The position numbers were made by a program, and so were the translations under genes. DNA of 53,109 nucleotides from assembly GCA_029006755.1 (NCBI GenBank), contig JAQXGO010000036.1:1-53109 (forward strand), in the 5' to 3' direction. Source of the DNA: Clostridia bacterium (GTDB taxonomy: Bacteria > Bacillota > Clostridia > UMGS1883 > UMGS1540). The notes under the pieces are model-generated. The model saw only the letters and a program-made list of their open reading frames with translations, was not told the DNA's origin and did not search any database. Positions 16,857-25,569 of this stretch are shown here, piece after piece (position 1 is the stretch's first letter; each line of letters starts with the position of its first letter).

Positions 16857-18209
16857 ATGCGCAGAAAGATGCAGGTGGATTTTTTAGAAGGCGGCATTTT
16901 AAAAAATGTTATTTTATTTGCAATTCCACTGATTTTAAGTGGAATCTTGCAACTGCTTTTTAATGCGGCAGACATCATTGTTGTAGGAAACTTTGCCGGC
17001 AGTCATGAAATGGGCGCGGTGGGATCTACCGGGTCAACGACAAACCTGCTGATTTCTATCGGTATAGGACTTTCCGTTGGCTTAAATGTTGTGGTTGCAC
17101 AAAGTGTTGGAGCCGGAAATAGGGAAATGGTGCAGCGTTCTGTACATACAGGTATGTGTCTGAGTCTTGCGGTAGGCCTTGCTCTTGGAATGATAGGATA
17201 CTTTTGCGCAGCTTCGCTTTTGCGCCTTTTAAGTACACCTCTGGATATCATTGACAGCGCAACCGTATATTTGCGTGCATATTGCATGGGGATTCCGTTT
17301 AATATTATATATAACTTCGGCAGCGCTGTTCTGCGTGCCAATGGAGATACAAGGCGTCCGCTTTTTTTTATGACCATTGCCGGTGTTGTCAATGTAGTTT
17401 TAAACATTATCTTTGTACGGCAGTTTCATTTGGGTGCGTTGGGGGTTGGGATTGCAACGGCAATTTCGCAGTTTGTTTCTGCGACGTTGGTGGTTTGCTG
17501 TCTTTTGACCGAGCAAAGCGTGGTACAGCTTTGTATCAAAAAACTTCGATTTCATAAAGAAGAAACATTTCGTATAATGATGATCGGTCTGCCGGCCGGG
17601 ATCCAAAGCTCTTTGTTTGCCATTTCCAACATGCTGATACAATCTTCTGTAAATTCCTTTGGAGCAGATGCAGTTGCAGGGAATTCGGCTGTTATGAATT
17701 TGGAAGGGTTTATTTACATAGCCATGAACTCCATTTATCAAACGATTGTCACTTTCACTGCACAAAACCGCGGGGCAGGAAAGTATCAACGTGTCAACAA
17801 AGGACTGGTTGTCAGCATGGGCTGTGTAATCGCAATCGGAGTGATTTTAGGATCCATGTTTCAAATTTTTCCCAGGGAACTGATTTCTCTTTACACAAGG
17901 GATGAAAAGGCCATTTTATATGGCTTGATTCGTGTACCGTTTTTCGCTTTGCCGTATTGCCTTTGCGGGCTAATGGAAACAATCATGGGTGCGGTGCGCG
18001 GATTGGGATATTCCATGATGCCGCTGATTACATCGCTGCTTGGCTCCTGCTTTTTCCGGATTGCCTGGGTACAAACAGTCTTTGCACAGCATAGAACCTT
18101 GCAAAGTTTGTATTTGTCCTATCCGATTTCGTGGGCGCTCACAGCATCCATTCATTTGGCGTGTTTCCTGCTTGTACGGAAAAAAGCCTTTCAAAAGAAT
18201 ACCATATAA
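16857..18209 (+). CDS. MATE-family multidrug/metabolite exporter
   Basis: A 450-residue membrane protein with about 12 hydrophobic segments. The start RKMQVDFLEGGILKNVILFAIPLILSG and the repeated halves with QLLFNAADIIVVGNF and GFIYIAMNSIYQTIVTF are characteristic of the MATE fold (NorM/DinF-like; usual length 440-480). It would export cationic drugs or metabolites in exchange for Na+ or H+. The substrate cannot be read from the sequence. Start ATG behind AGGAGG. It lies between a Dabb protein and spoIVB, with no regulator beside it. Confidence 0.92.
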   Translation: MRRKMQVDFLEGGILKNVILFAIPLILSGILQLLFNAADIIVVGNFAGSHEMGAVGSTGSTTNLLISIGIGLSVGLNVVVAQSVGAGNREMVQRSVHTGMCLSLAVGLALGMIGYFCAASLLRLLSTPLDIIDSATVYLRAYCMGIPFNIIYNFGSAVLRANGDTRRPLFFMTIAGVVNVVLNIIFVRQFHLGALGVGIATAISQFVSATLVVCCLLTEQSVVQLCIKKLRFHKEETFRIMMIGLPAGIQSSLFAISNMLIQSSVNSFGADAVAGNSAVMNLEGFIYIAMNSIYQTIVTFTAQNRGAGKYQRVNKGLVVSMGCVIAIGVILGSMFQIFPRELISLYTRDEKAILYGLIRVPFFALPYCLCGLMETIMGAVRGLGYSMMPLITSLLGSCFFRIAWVQTVFAQHRTLQSLYLSYPISWALTASIHLACFLLVRKKAFQKNTI

Positions 18210-18285
18210 GCACAAAAAATTAACATTATTTTTATGGTCTATCTTGCGTTCTTTTGGTTACAGTAAAAGAGAGGTGAGAACGACT

Positions 18286-19485
18286 TTGAAACTTTATAAA
18301 CAGTTTTTTAAAGCACTGACCGCAGTGCTTTTATTTATTTTCATGCAGGGGTATCAACAGGCAGCAGCCGTTCCAAGTTCTCTGATTATGCAAAGAGGAG
18401 AAACACACAGTTTGCCGCCTTATCTTTCCGCGTATGCACCGAAAGACAGTTTTTTATTCAAAAACAACCAGGTCATTCCAACCCAAAGCGGCACATTTGC
18501 AATGCATTTTTCTCTTTTGGGATTATTCCCTAAAACAACCGATGTGCAAGTAGTAGAACCTGCAACGGTTACATTGGGCGGAGAAACCGTAGGCATAAAG
18601 CTTTTTTTGGACGGTGTTTTGGTGGTAGGCATTTCTGAAATTCCGGGGAGTGAAAGGAAAAGCCCGGGCAGAGATGCAGGGATACAGGTGGGGGATAGAA
18701 TTTTACGCGCCGGCGGAAAAACCCTTCGCGACAGCGATATGCTGAACAGCATTGTGGAAAACAGTGAGGGAAAGCCGATTACCTTGTCGGTATGCAGGGG
18801 AGAAGAAGAATGGGATACAGTCGTAACGCCGGTGTATTATGCGGAGGGCGGTGCATATAAACTCGGCCTTTGGGTGCGGGAAAGCACAGCCGGTATAGGG
18901 ACAGTAACCTTCTCCCTGCCGGAGAAAAATGTATATGCAGCATTAGGACATGGCATTGAAGATCCGGATGCCGGTACAATGCTTGCAGTGGCAAAAGGAA
19001 GTATTACGGATTGTGATATTGCCCAGATAATCCCCGGGGAACAAGGATCGCCCGGAGAACTGCGCGGCGTTTTTCATGCGAAAGATATAGGTACGGTAGA
19101 CAAAAATATATCCGTCGGCATTTACGGGCATTTACAACACAGCTTAGGCGATACTGTCCGTGTTCCCATCGCTGTCAGTACCCAAGTAAAAAGCGGCGCG
19201 GCCCAAATCTTTTGTGAGGTGGATGGTGCTGTGCGTGGGTATAATGCCGAAATTGAAAAGCTGTTACCGTACAGTACAAACAGCACGAAAAGCATGATTC
19301 TCCATGTGACGGACGAACAGCTTTTGGCGCAGACGGGGGGCATTGTACAGGGGATGAGCGGTAGTCCGATTGTGCAGGACGGGCGGCTTGTCGGCGCAGT
19401 TACCCATGTGTTTGTCAATGACCCTACAAGAGGATACGGTATTTTTGCAGAAACGATGCTTGACGCACTGCACGAGGCAGCTTGA
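18286..19485 (+). CDS. spoIVB: SpoIVB serine protease
   Basis: In sporulating Bacillota SpoIVB is secreted from the forespore and triggers SpoIVFB-dependent pro-sigma-K processing. The 399-residue product has an N-terminal membrane/signal segment (about 6-25), a PDZ domain (about 110-180, with GRDAGIQVGDRILRAGGK) and a C-terminal S55 peptidase domain with the catalytic serine in GMSGSPIVQDGRLVGAVTHV; a His in YAALGHGIEDPD fits the rest of the site. I start it at TTG 18286, eight bases after AGGTGA; the longer open frame back to 18040 lies inside the MATE gene. It does not sit next to recN and spo0A as in most relatives. Confidence 0.93.
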   Translation: MKLYKQFFKALTAVLLFIFMQGYQQAAAVPSSLIMQRGETHSLPPYLSAYAPKDSFLFKNNQVIPTQSGTFAMHFSLLGLFPKTTDVQVVEPATVTLGGETVGIKLFLDGVLVVGISEIPGSERKSPGRDAGIQVGDRILRAGGKTLRDSDMLNSIVENSEGKPITLSVCRGEEEWDTVVTPVYYAEGGAYKLGLWVRESTAGIGTVTFSLPEKNVYAALGHGIEDPDAGTMLAVAKGSITDCDIAQIIPGEQGSPGELRGVFHAKDIGTVDKNISVGIYGHLQHSLGDTVRVPIAVSTQVKSGAAQIFCEVDGAVRGYNAEIEKLLPYSTNSTKSMILHVTDEQLLAQTGGIVQGMSGSPIVQDGRLVGAVTHVFVNDPTRGYGIFAETMLDALHEAA

Positions 19486-19551
19486 AGTAGCGTACGCGGC
19501 TTATAAAACAGCAGAATTTATTAAAAGGATTTCCATTCTATGTGGAACTTA

Positions 19552-19580
19552 TTGACAAACCACCTATTTTGTGATTTAAT
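19552..19580 (+). promoter_or_regulatory. Promoter of the SDR gene at 19618
   Basis: TTGACA (19552-19557), 17-base spacer, TTTAAT (19575-19580); an AGGAGGT ribosome site follows. Confidence 0.75.
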
Positions 19581-19617
19581 TAACATGTACAGATAAAAAA
19601 ATAATAGGAGGTATACC

Positions 19618-20418
19618 ATGAATCGATTAAAGGACAAAGTTGCCATTGTCACCGGTTCTACCGGCGGTATTGGCACGGGTATTGCAAAGCTTTTTGCAGC
19701 GGAAGGCGCATCTGTTGTTGTCTGTGGTCGCCGCGAGGCGAAAGGCCAGGCTGTTGTGGATGCAATTAAGGAAAATGGGGGCGAAGCTTCGTTCCATTTT
19801 ATGGACATCTTGCAGGTAGAAAGTATTGAAGCTCTGGTGAAGGACACTGCTGAAAAGTACGGGAAAATTGATATTTTGGTCAACAATGCCGCGAATGTAG
19901 GCTTGAAGGATGGTCGTGTGGATGAGTTGACTTTGGATATGTGGGATGCTGTCTTTCACTCCGACCTGCGTGGCACATTCTATGCGACCAAATGCGTCAT
20001 CCCCTATATGCAACAGAATAACGGAGGTTCTATTATCAACATTGGCTCCATGGCATCCTGTGGTGGCGATTTAGGCGCTACGGCTTATGCTTGCGCAAAG
20101 GCGGGTGTGGACATGCTCACCCAGTCCACTGCTCTGCAGTATGGCAAATCCAACATTCGGTGTAACTGTGTGCGCCCCGGTCTGATTGTTACGCCCGACA
20201 ATGAGGCAAAAGTTCCGCAGGTTCTGAAAGATATATTCCTCAACAACATTATGGTACCCCGTTACGGCTGCCCGGAAGATATTGCCAATATATGTGTGTA
20301 TCTGGGATCCGACGAAAGTACATTTTTCACAGGGCAGGTGCTTACAGTGGACGGCGGCCTGAATAGCCATGTTTCTACGGTTGGCGAGTTCAAAAAGATG
20401 GCAGGTCGTACCTGGTAA
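19618..20418 (+). CDS. Short-chain dehydrogenase/reductase (classical SDR)
   Basis: A 266-residue NAD(P)-dependent oxidoreductase. It has the Rossmann motif TGSTGGIGTG (about 13-22), the NNAA motif in ILVNNAANVG, catalytic Ser in INIGSMAS and the YxxxK pair in AYACAKAG, and ends with the tetramer-forming segment FFTGQVLTVDGGL plus a tail of about 20 residues. It resembles FabG and the hydroxysteroid dehydrogenases of gut Clostridia (BaiA-like), but the substrate cannot be assigned. It is a single-gene unit with its own strong promoter and a ribosome site of AGGAGGT, and faces feoB across a multi-hairpin element. Confidence 0.9.
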   Translation: MNRLKDKVAIVTGSTGGIGTGIAKLFAAEGASVVVCGRREAKGQAVVDAIKENGGEASFHFMDILQVESIEALVKDTAEKYGKIDILVNNAANVGLKDGRVDELTLDMWDAVFHSDLRGTFYATKCVIPYMQQNNGGSIINIGSMASCGGDLGATAYACAKAGVDMLTQSTALQYGKSNIRCNCVRPGLIVTPDNEAKVPQVLKDIFLNNIMVPRYGCPEDIANICVYLGSDESTFFTGQVLTVDGGLNSHVSTVGEFKKMAGRTW

Positions 20419-20459
20419 TTTCACTGCATGATGCCGTCAGGCTAAACTTGTATGCACTA

Positions 20460-20543
20460 AAAATGGACTGCCGCAGCACGAAGTGGTTTCGCAGGGGATG
20501 TTGCCCCTTTGATTGCAATCACTCGTGAGTGGCAGTCCATTTT
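20460..20543. repeat. Multi-hairpin element between convergent SDR and feoB genes
   Basis: A perfect 13-bp inverted pair, AAAATGGACTGCC (20460-20472) and GGCAGTCCATTTT (20531-20543), encloses four small palindromes: CACGAAGTG (20477-20485), GGGG...CCCC (20494-20507), GATTGCAATC (20511-20520) and CACTCGTGAGTG (20520-20531). Folded, it would be a multibranched loop. It may end transcription of both genes, but the stem is not followed by a long T-run. It shares GCAAAATGGACTGC with the 3' part of the feoB coding sequence. Confidence 0.65.
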
Positions 20544-20575
20544 GCAGAAACGAGCGCAATGCATTGCAGATTGCA

Positions 20576-22678
20576 TCAGCGTATGCAGCTGATAAAAACG
20601 TTGAAGAGAATACAGAGCAGGATTCCGCAAATGGTAGGCAGGGCAACGGCAATCGCAGTCCATTTTGCGCTGCCTGTTTCTTTTTTTATTGTCAGCATGG
20701 TCGTCGAACAAGGCCAATGCACCAGTGTGAAAAGGAGCATGGAAGCGGCGGTTTGCCATGTCCAGCCATTTTGTACAAGAACGGTATGCAGGGCATTGGT
20801 GTCACTGACCTCCGGCAGACTACCCGTTGCCATATAGGTCATAAGGATAAGCGGCATGACAATTTCGTTGGCCGGAAAACCTAAAATAAAGGCAAGCAGG
20901 ATAACCCCATCCAGTCCCATAAGACGGGCAAACGGATCAAAAAATGCGGCGCAATGGGAGAGAATGCTTGTGCCATGCACAGAAACATTTGCAAGCAGCC
21001 AAATGACAAGACCGGCAGGTGCAGCAATGGCCACAGCGCGCCCCAAAACAAAAAGGGTTCTATCCAGTACCGAACGCACAATGACGCGCCCCAATTGCGG
21101 ACGACGGTAGGGCGGCAGCTCCAATGTGAAGGAGGAGGGAACGCCCTTTAATACCGTTTTAGTTAAAATCTTTGTGGCCGCAAAGGTCAAAAGTATACTT
21201 AACAAGATGAAGAACGTGAGGAGGGCGGCAGATAAAAGCGAAGGGAAAAGACCGGCTTCCGCACTGACGAAAAACATAGTGATTAACAGAATCAAGGTTG
21301 GAAATCGACCGTTACAGGGCACAAAGCTGTTGGTTAAAATGGCAAGGAGCCGCTCACGCGGAGAGTCAATAATGCGGCAGCCTACAACCCCTGCAGCATT
21401 ACAGCCGAAGCCCATACACATGGTCAGCGCCTGCTTCCCACAAGCACAACATCTTTTAAAGGGTTTATCGAGATTATATGCAATGCGCGGTAGGTATCCG
21501 GCATCCTCCAAGAGTGTAAAAAGCGGAAAGAAGATGGCCATGGGCGGCAGCATAACGGAAACAACAGAGGCAAGTACGCGGTAAACCCCAAGAATCAGTG
21601 CGCCGTAAAGCCAATCCGGCATGTTGATCTGCAAACAAAATGCCGTAAGATATGTCTGTAATTGATTAAACAATGCAGAAAGTAAGGCCGAAGGGTAATT
21701 GGCACCCGTGATGGTAAGCCAGAAAATAAACGCCAGGAAGAACAACATAATAGGATATGCTGTAAACCGTCCGGTTAGGAGCTTGTCGAGCTGTCTGTCA
21801 AACTTATTATAGGTATCTTTTTCATATGTAATAGCACCTTGGCATATTTTTTCTGCAGCTTGCACCAAGGCGGATACAATCGCGTCCTTTATCTTGTCGC
21901 TGTCCATACCTTTTTCTGCTAAATCGCTTAAGATGGCCTGCGTCTCCCTTGTGAGAACTTCATCGTTGGAAAACGAAGGATTCCCCTGCAAAATCTGCAA
22001 ACAAACCCACCTTGGATTCAAGACGAGGGAGGATGGCAGGAAAGGGGAAAGGCGAGCGATTGCGTCTTCAATTTCTGCCGGATACGAAACTGCGTATGGC
22101 GTTGTAACTCTTTTTTTCTCTACTACGGCAGTGACAGCTTTTAATAAAGCTTGCAGGCTTCGCTTCTTTCTTGCAATTGTGCTGACAACCGGCACGCCTA
22201 ATCTTTTTTCAATTTTGCCTAAATCCAGACGAATATGCTTTCGCGCGGCTTCATCCATAAGGTTTACGCATACAACTGTCTGGGGGCATAATTCAATGGT
22301 TTGTAAAACTAAATTCAGGTTGCGTTCCAGACAGGTTGCGTCACAGACAACCACCACGGCATCCGGCTCGCCGGAGCATAGCAAATCTCTGGCAACCTCT
22401 TCTTCTGCAGAATGGGGCATCAAGGAGTAGGTCCCCGGGATGTCTACTAACACATAGGTATTTCCTCCATCTTTGCATATCCCCTGGGCGGTGGCAACTG
22501 TTTTCCCCGGCCAATTACCGGTATGCTGATGCATACCGGTCAGGCTGTTAAAAACTGTGCTTTTTCCAACATTGGGGTTGCCGGCAAGGGCAATAACCCG
22601 ATCCTGGGGAGATGTTTTTTCAATGATAAGACCGCTGTCCACCGCATGTATGCCGATAGAACTGTTTGTTAATCCCAA
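20576..22678 (-). CDS. feoB: Ferrous iron transporter FeoB
   Basis: Imports Fe2+ across the cytoplasmic membrane. The 700-residue protein has an N-terminal G-protein domain (about 28-190) with G1 in AGNPNVGKST, G2/G3 in TGNWPGKTVA and VDIPGTYSL, and G4 in VNLMDEA. The membrane region (from about 285) has gate-like repeats with conserved cysteines, including CCACGKQALTMCMGFGCNAA. It starts with TTG at 22678, seven bases after GAGGAGG. feoA lies 12 bases upstream, so they are an operon; no feoC is present. Confidence 0.96.
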   Translation of the reverse strand: MGLTNSSIGIHAVDSGLIIEKTSPQDRVIALAGNPNVGKSTVFNSLTGMHQHTGNWPGKTVATAQGICKDGGNTYVLVDIPGTYSLMPHSAEEEVARDLLCSGEPDAVVVVCDATCLERNLNLVLQTIELCPQTVVCVNLMDEAARKHIRLDLGKIEKRLGVPVVSTIARKKRSLQALLKAVTAVVEKKRVTTPYAVSYPAEIEDAIARLSPFLPSSLVLNPRWVCLQILQGNPSFSNDEVLTRETQAILSDLAEKGMDSDKIKDAIVSALVQAAEKICQGAITYEKDTYNKFDRQLDKLLTGRFTAYPIMLFFLAFIFWLTITGANYPSALLSALFNQLQTYLTAFCLQINMPDWLYGALILGVYRVLASVVSVMLPPMAIFFPLFTLLEDAGYLPRIAYNLDKPFKRCCACGKQALTMCMGFGCNAAGVVGCRIIDSPRERLLAILTNSFVPCNGRFPTLILLITMFFVSAEAGLFPSLLSAALLTFFILLSILLTFAATKILTKTVLKGVPSSFTLELPPYRRPQLGRVIVRSVLDRTLFVLGRAVAIAAPAGLVIWLLANVSVHGTSILSHCAAFFDPFARLMGLDGVILLAFILGFPANEIVMPLILMTYMATGSLPEVSDTNALHTVLVQNGWTWQTAASMLLFTLVHWPCSTTMLTIKKETGSAKWTAIAVALPTICGILLCILFNVFISCIR

Positions 22679-22690
22679 AATAAAGCCTCC

Positions 22691-22954
22691 TCATTTAATA
22701 CATATACCTTTTAAATCCTCCGCCCGTATGGCAATCACAGCACCGCGAATCATAAAGGCGGATAAATCACCGCCGGGGCTTTGGCTGATACATTCTACGT
22801 CGGTATTCTCAATAAGACCGAGATCCAAAATTCGTCTGCGCATGCTTCCTTTTGTCAAAAGCTTTCGGACAGTGGCATGCTCCCCAGGGCGAAGGTCGCA
22901 TAAAGTGCGGTTCATACGCCTCTCTCCCTTATAGTGTTTTATGGAACTTGCCAC
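22691..22954 (-). CDS. feoA: Ferrous iron transport accessory protein FeoA
   Basis: An 87-residue SH3-like protein that assists FeoB. It has the family pattern MNRTLCDLRPGEHATVRKL, RRRILDLGLIENTDVECI, SPGGDLSAFMIRGAVIAIR. I count 87 residues from the first ATG at 22954; the Met at residue 14 (MNRTLC, 22915) is an alternative that would give a more usual length of 74 and has GGGAGAGAGG just upstream. The perfect palindrome TTTTCATGAAAA at 22971-22982 lies just upstream and could be an operator, though it is not a canonical Fur or DtxR box. Confidence 0.92.
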   Translation of the reverse strand: MASSIKHYKGERRMNRTLCDLRPGEHATVRKLLTKGSMRRRILDLGLIENTDVECISQSPGGDLSAFMIRGAVIAIRAEDLKGICIK

Positions 22955-23018
22955 TACTATGGTATTCTGTTTTTCATGAAAAGGTGACTGGTTCCCAAAG
23001 CATAACCGGCCAAAATCA

Positions 23019-23059
23019 AAAGCGCAAGCCTACGCTTTCGGTGCATAGGCTTGCGCTTT
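23019..23059 (-). terminator. Terminator of the exporter-SLH operon
   Basis: A perfect 14-bp stem (AAAGCGCAAGCCTA with TAGGCTTGCGCTTT) followed on the minus strand by T-rich sequence, 13 bases past the SLH gene stop. Confidence 0.85.
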
Positions 23060-23071
23060 GTACAGTAAAAA

Positions 23072-25552
23072 TTATTTTGCGACTGCAATCAGAATTCGTA
23101 TTTTTCCGCCCAAGGTAGGAGATTTGTCATAGTAAGCAGTGAGGGTATACGCATCCGTGGAAACGTCCTGCGGAGCCAGTAAGGTGTAGGAATAATCACT
23201 GTTTTGACGGTAAACTGCCGCATCGGTTATATCGTAGCGACTGCCGTCTGAGAGTGTAATACGACTCGCGGTATATCCTGTAATACTGCCGGACAGGCTG
23301 GATAAAGGCTTGATCGTATAAATCTGCCCATTGCTATAAGAGAAGCACGCTGGATTTCTCGAACCGATGGAGAAGGTTTTGCCGGTTGAAACATAATTGC
23401 CGGCATTCCCATCAATCATGTAGGCGTAAGCGCCTGAAACACTCATGCCCATGGAGTTGTTCTTTGCACTGGTCACAACCCCATACCGGTGTAAATCACC
23501 GGTTACATTTTTAAGAATGAGCTGAGAAATGCGGTTTTGGTTATCCCGTGCGGAGTATAAAATATCAGCGGAGGAAAGGGTAACGCCATCGAGTCGCTGC
23601 AGGAAAACGCTTGCAGCACTGCCCGGATCATATTCTGACGGCGCATAGGTATCAATAATCTGTACCTGCGGTGAAAGTGTGGATTCACCCAGACGAAGGG
23701 CAGCAGCATCGACCTTGCCGGAAACACCGCTGATCGAAGTGGCGGTCGCATTGGCCTTTCCATCACTAAAGGTCAGGGTGGCAACATCGCCTAATAGAGA
23801 GGCATACTCGCGATTGGTTTCATATTCATAAAGATTGCCGTCTGCCTGCATAAGGGAAAGGTAATATCCGGTATACGATTCCCCATTATTGTTTTCAAAG
23901 CTTTTTGTACCTGTTTGCAGAACAAAGCCGGCAACATTTTCCGAAACACTTGTGCCGGTGGCGACATCTGCCACCTCGCCATTTCGGCCTAAAAGAAGAG
24001 TGACGCTATCTCCAAAGCTAAAGGAACCACCGCTTGCCAGCTTGTGAAATGCACTTAAGGACTCAATGGCATAGGATTTGCCGGAGACCGTCACAGAAGT
24101 CGGCACATCCTGCGAGGGGGAGGCGTTTTGATAGATGCCTATCACTTTGTCCGTATAAGCCAGCACCATATTGAGTTCCTCGGAATAATACAAAATATCA
24201 TAAACCTCAATATCAGCCCGGTCGGCTTTTTTGCCGTTTCGCATAATAGCCGTTTTTTCATTTAAGGGGAAGTATCCGGTCCAGCTGCTGTTTTGTACGG
24301 TGTAAGGCCCGTCAACGCCTTTGGTATCTACAATCACATACTCGACTTTCTTGCTGTCTTTATCCTTATAATTGACTTTAATAATGTCGCCCATTTGCAG
24401 AGTGGATTTTTGCAGGACACCAGCCGCTTTATCATCCTTGTAAAGGGTTACGCCATCGTCAATTTTCACAGTTTCCATAGCGCCGTCTTTGTAGGTGATA
24501 ATGCCGTCTTGCAATACTGCATATACAGCATAGGTTTCCATGGTGGAGGTGAAAACATCGCCCGTATTGGGCTTCCGAAGCAGTGCATATTCAGCGGTGT
24601 TGTCCGCATCAAAATAGACGGTAAAGGTGTCCCCTTCCTCTGCTGTGTTATAGGCCGTGGCGTAGGTAGTCTGCGCAGATTTATAATAGACTGGCATCGC
24701 ATCCTCCCAGTTGTAGATTGTGCCGCCGAGAAGAAGATCGTCACCGGCTGTACCGGTAACAGTAAAGGATTGCGCACTTTGCGGCTTGGGGACGAAAGCC
24801 ATAATGGTATCGCCGTCCTCGAGAAAGAGTTCCCCGTTGCGCCCGATCCAATCCATCGAGAAGGATTTGCCTTTTTTAAAGGTTCCCACAGAGGTTAAAA
24901 CCTTATTGGTCGGAATAGAAGCATCCTCTTGATTTGTTGCACATAAAACTACGTTATCATAAGAAATGCAATCCAGCATGGTAATGTAGTCGGCATCGCC
25001 ATTGTGGATTTTGCAATCCAAAAGATTATAAAGGAGTGTTACCGTGTCGCGACGGGTAATGGCATCATTCGGGCCGCAGGAAATATCCGCAGTAAGCCCT
25101 TCGTCAGCGGCAATTGCCATATGGCCTGCAGGCCATGCGGCACCGAATTCGCTATTGGTATAGCCTAAAAGGCGCAGGAAAACCGCAGAGGCTTCTGCTA
25201 AAGTAATGGATGCATTCGGACGGAAGGTAGAATCTAAGTAACCATTCACGTACCCATTTGTGGAAGCAAGCTGGATATAGGGTGCAGACCACAATGTATA
25301 TGGTACATCCGAAAAAGGAGAAACAGCCATTGCAGAGGAAATTTTCTTTCTGTCCTTAGAGGCAAGAACTGCAATTTTGCTGAATTCCCCACGAGTAAGT
25401 GTATTCTCCAGGCGGAAGCTGCCATCCTCATAGCCATGCATAATGCCAAGACTGCTAATCAGCGCGAGTTTTCCCTCATCTGAAGCGGCCAAGGCAGGAA
25501 GGACAGCAGATAGGCAAAGTGCCAAAAGAAGTGCGCAGGTTTTCTTAAACAT
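23072..25552 (-). CDS. SLH-domain cell-surface protein
   Basis: An 826-residue secreted protein. The signal peptide (MFKKTCALLLALCLSAVLPALAA) is followed by three SLH repeats (about 25-200, with LTRGEFSKIAVLASKD, YVNGYLDSTFRPNASITLAE and ITRRDTVTLLYNLL) that would bind it to cell-wall polymer. The remaining 620 residues are a beta-rich, Ser/Thr/Gly-rich exterior with no recognised enzymatic motif. I start at ATG 25552, nine bases after AAAGGA; an in-frame ATG overlapping the permease stop (25570) lacks spacing. It is the last gene of an adaptor/ATPase/permease operon, so it may be exported by, or work with, that system. Confidence 0.85.
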   Translation of the reverse strand: MFKKTCALLLALCLSAVLPALAASDEGKLALISSLGIMHGYEDGSFRLENTLTRGEFSKIAVLASKDRKKISSAMAVSPFSDVPYTLWSAPYIQLASTNGYVNGYLDSTFRPNASITLAEASAVFLRLLGYTNSEFGAAWPAGHMAIAADEGLTADISCGPNDAITRRDTVTLLYNLLDCKIHNGDADYITMLDCISYDNVVLCATNQEDASIPTNKVLTSVGTFKKGKSFSMDWIGRNGELFLEDGDTIMAFVPKPQSAQSFTVTGTAGDDLLLGGTIYNWEDAMPVYYKSAQTTYATAYNTAEEGDTFTVYFDADNTAEYALLRKPNTGDVFTSTMETYAVYAVLQDGIITYKDGAMETVKIDDGVTLYKDDKAAGVLQKSTLQMGDIIKVNYKDKDSKKVEYVIVDTKGVDGPYTVQNSSWTGYFPLNEKTAIMRNGKKADRADIEVYDILYYSEELNMVLAYTDKVIGIYQNASPSQDVPTSVTVSGKSYAIESLSAFHKLASGGSFSFGDSVTLLLGRNGEVADVATGTSVSENVAGFVLQTGTKSFENNNGESYTGYYLSLMQADGNLYEYETNREYASLLGDVATLTFSDGKANATATSISGVSGKVDAAALRLGESTLSPQVQIIDTYAPSEYDPGSAASVFLQRLDGVTLSSADILYSARDNQNRISQLILKNVTGDLHRYGVVTSAKNNSMGMSVSGAYAYMIDGNAGNYVSTGKTFSIGSRNPACFSYSNGQIYTIKPLSSLSGSITGYTASRITLSDGSRYDITDAAVYRQNSDYSYTLLAPQDVSTDAYTLTAYYDKSPTLGGKIRILIAVAK

Positions 25553-25569
25553 GGTATTCATTCCTTTCA

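Noticed and set aside
18040-18285. A longer start for SpoIVB, reaching into the MATE gene.
   Set aside because: The extra 82 codons overlap the MATE coding sequence and lack a signal-like start; TTG 18286 has a good ribosome site and begins a membrane segment.
19618-20418. Assigning the SDR as a bile-acid 7-alpha or 3-alpha hydroxysteroid dehydrogenase.
   Set aside because: Classical SDR motifs alone do not define substrate, and no other bile-acid genes are nearby.
20460-20543. The multi-hairpin element as an integron attC site.
   Set aside because: No integrase, no GTTRRRY/RYYYAAC core ends, and a single copy only.
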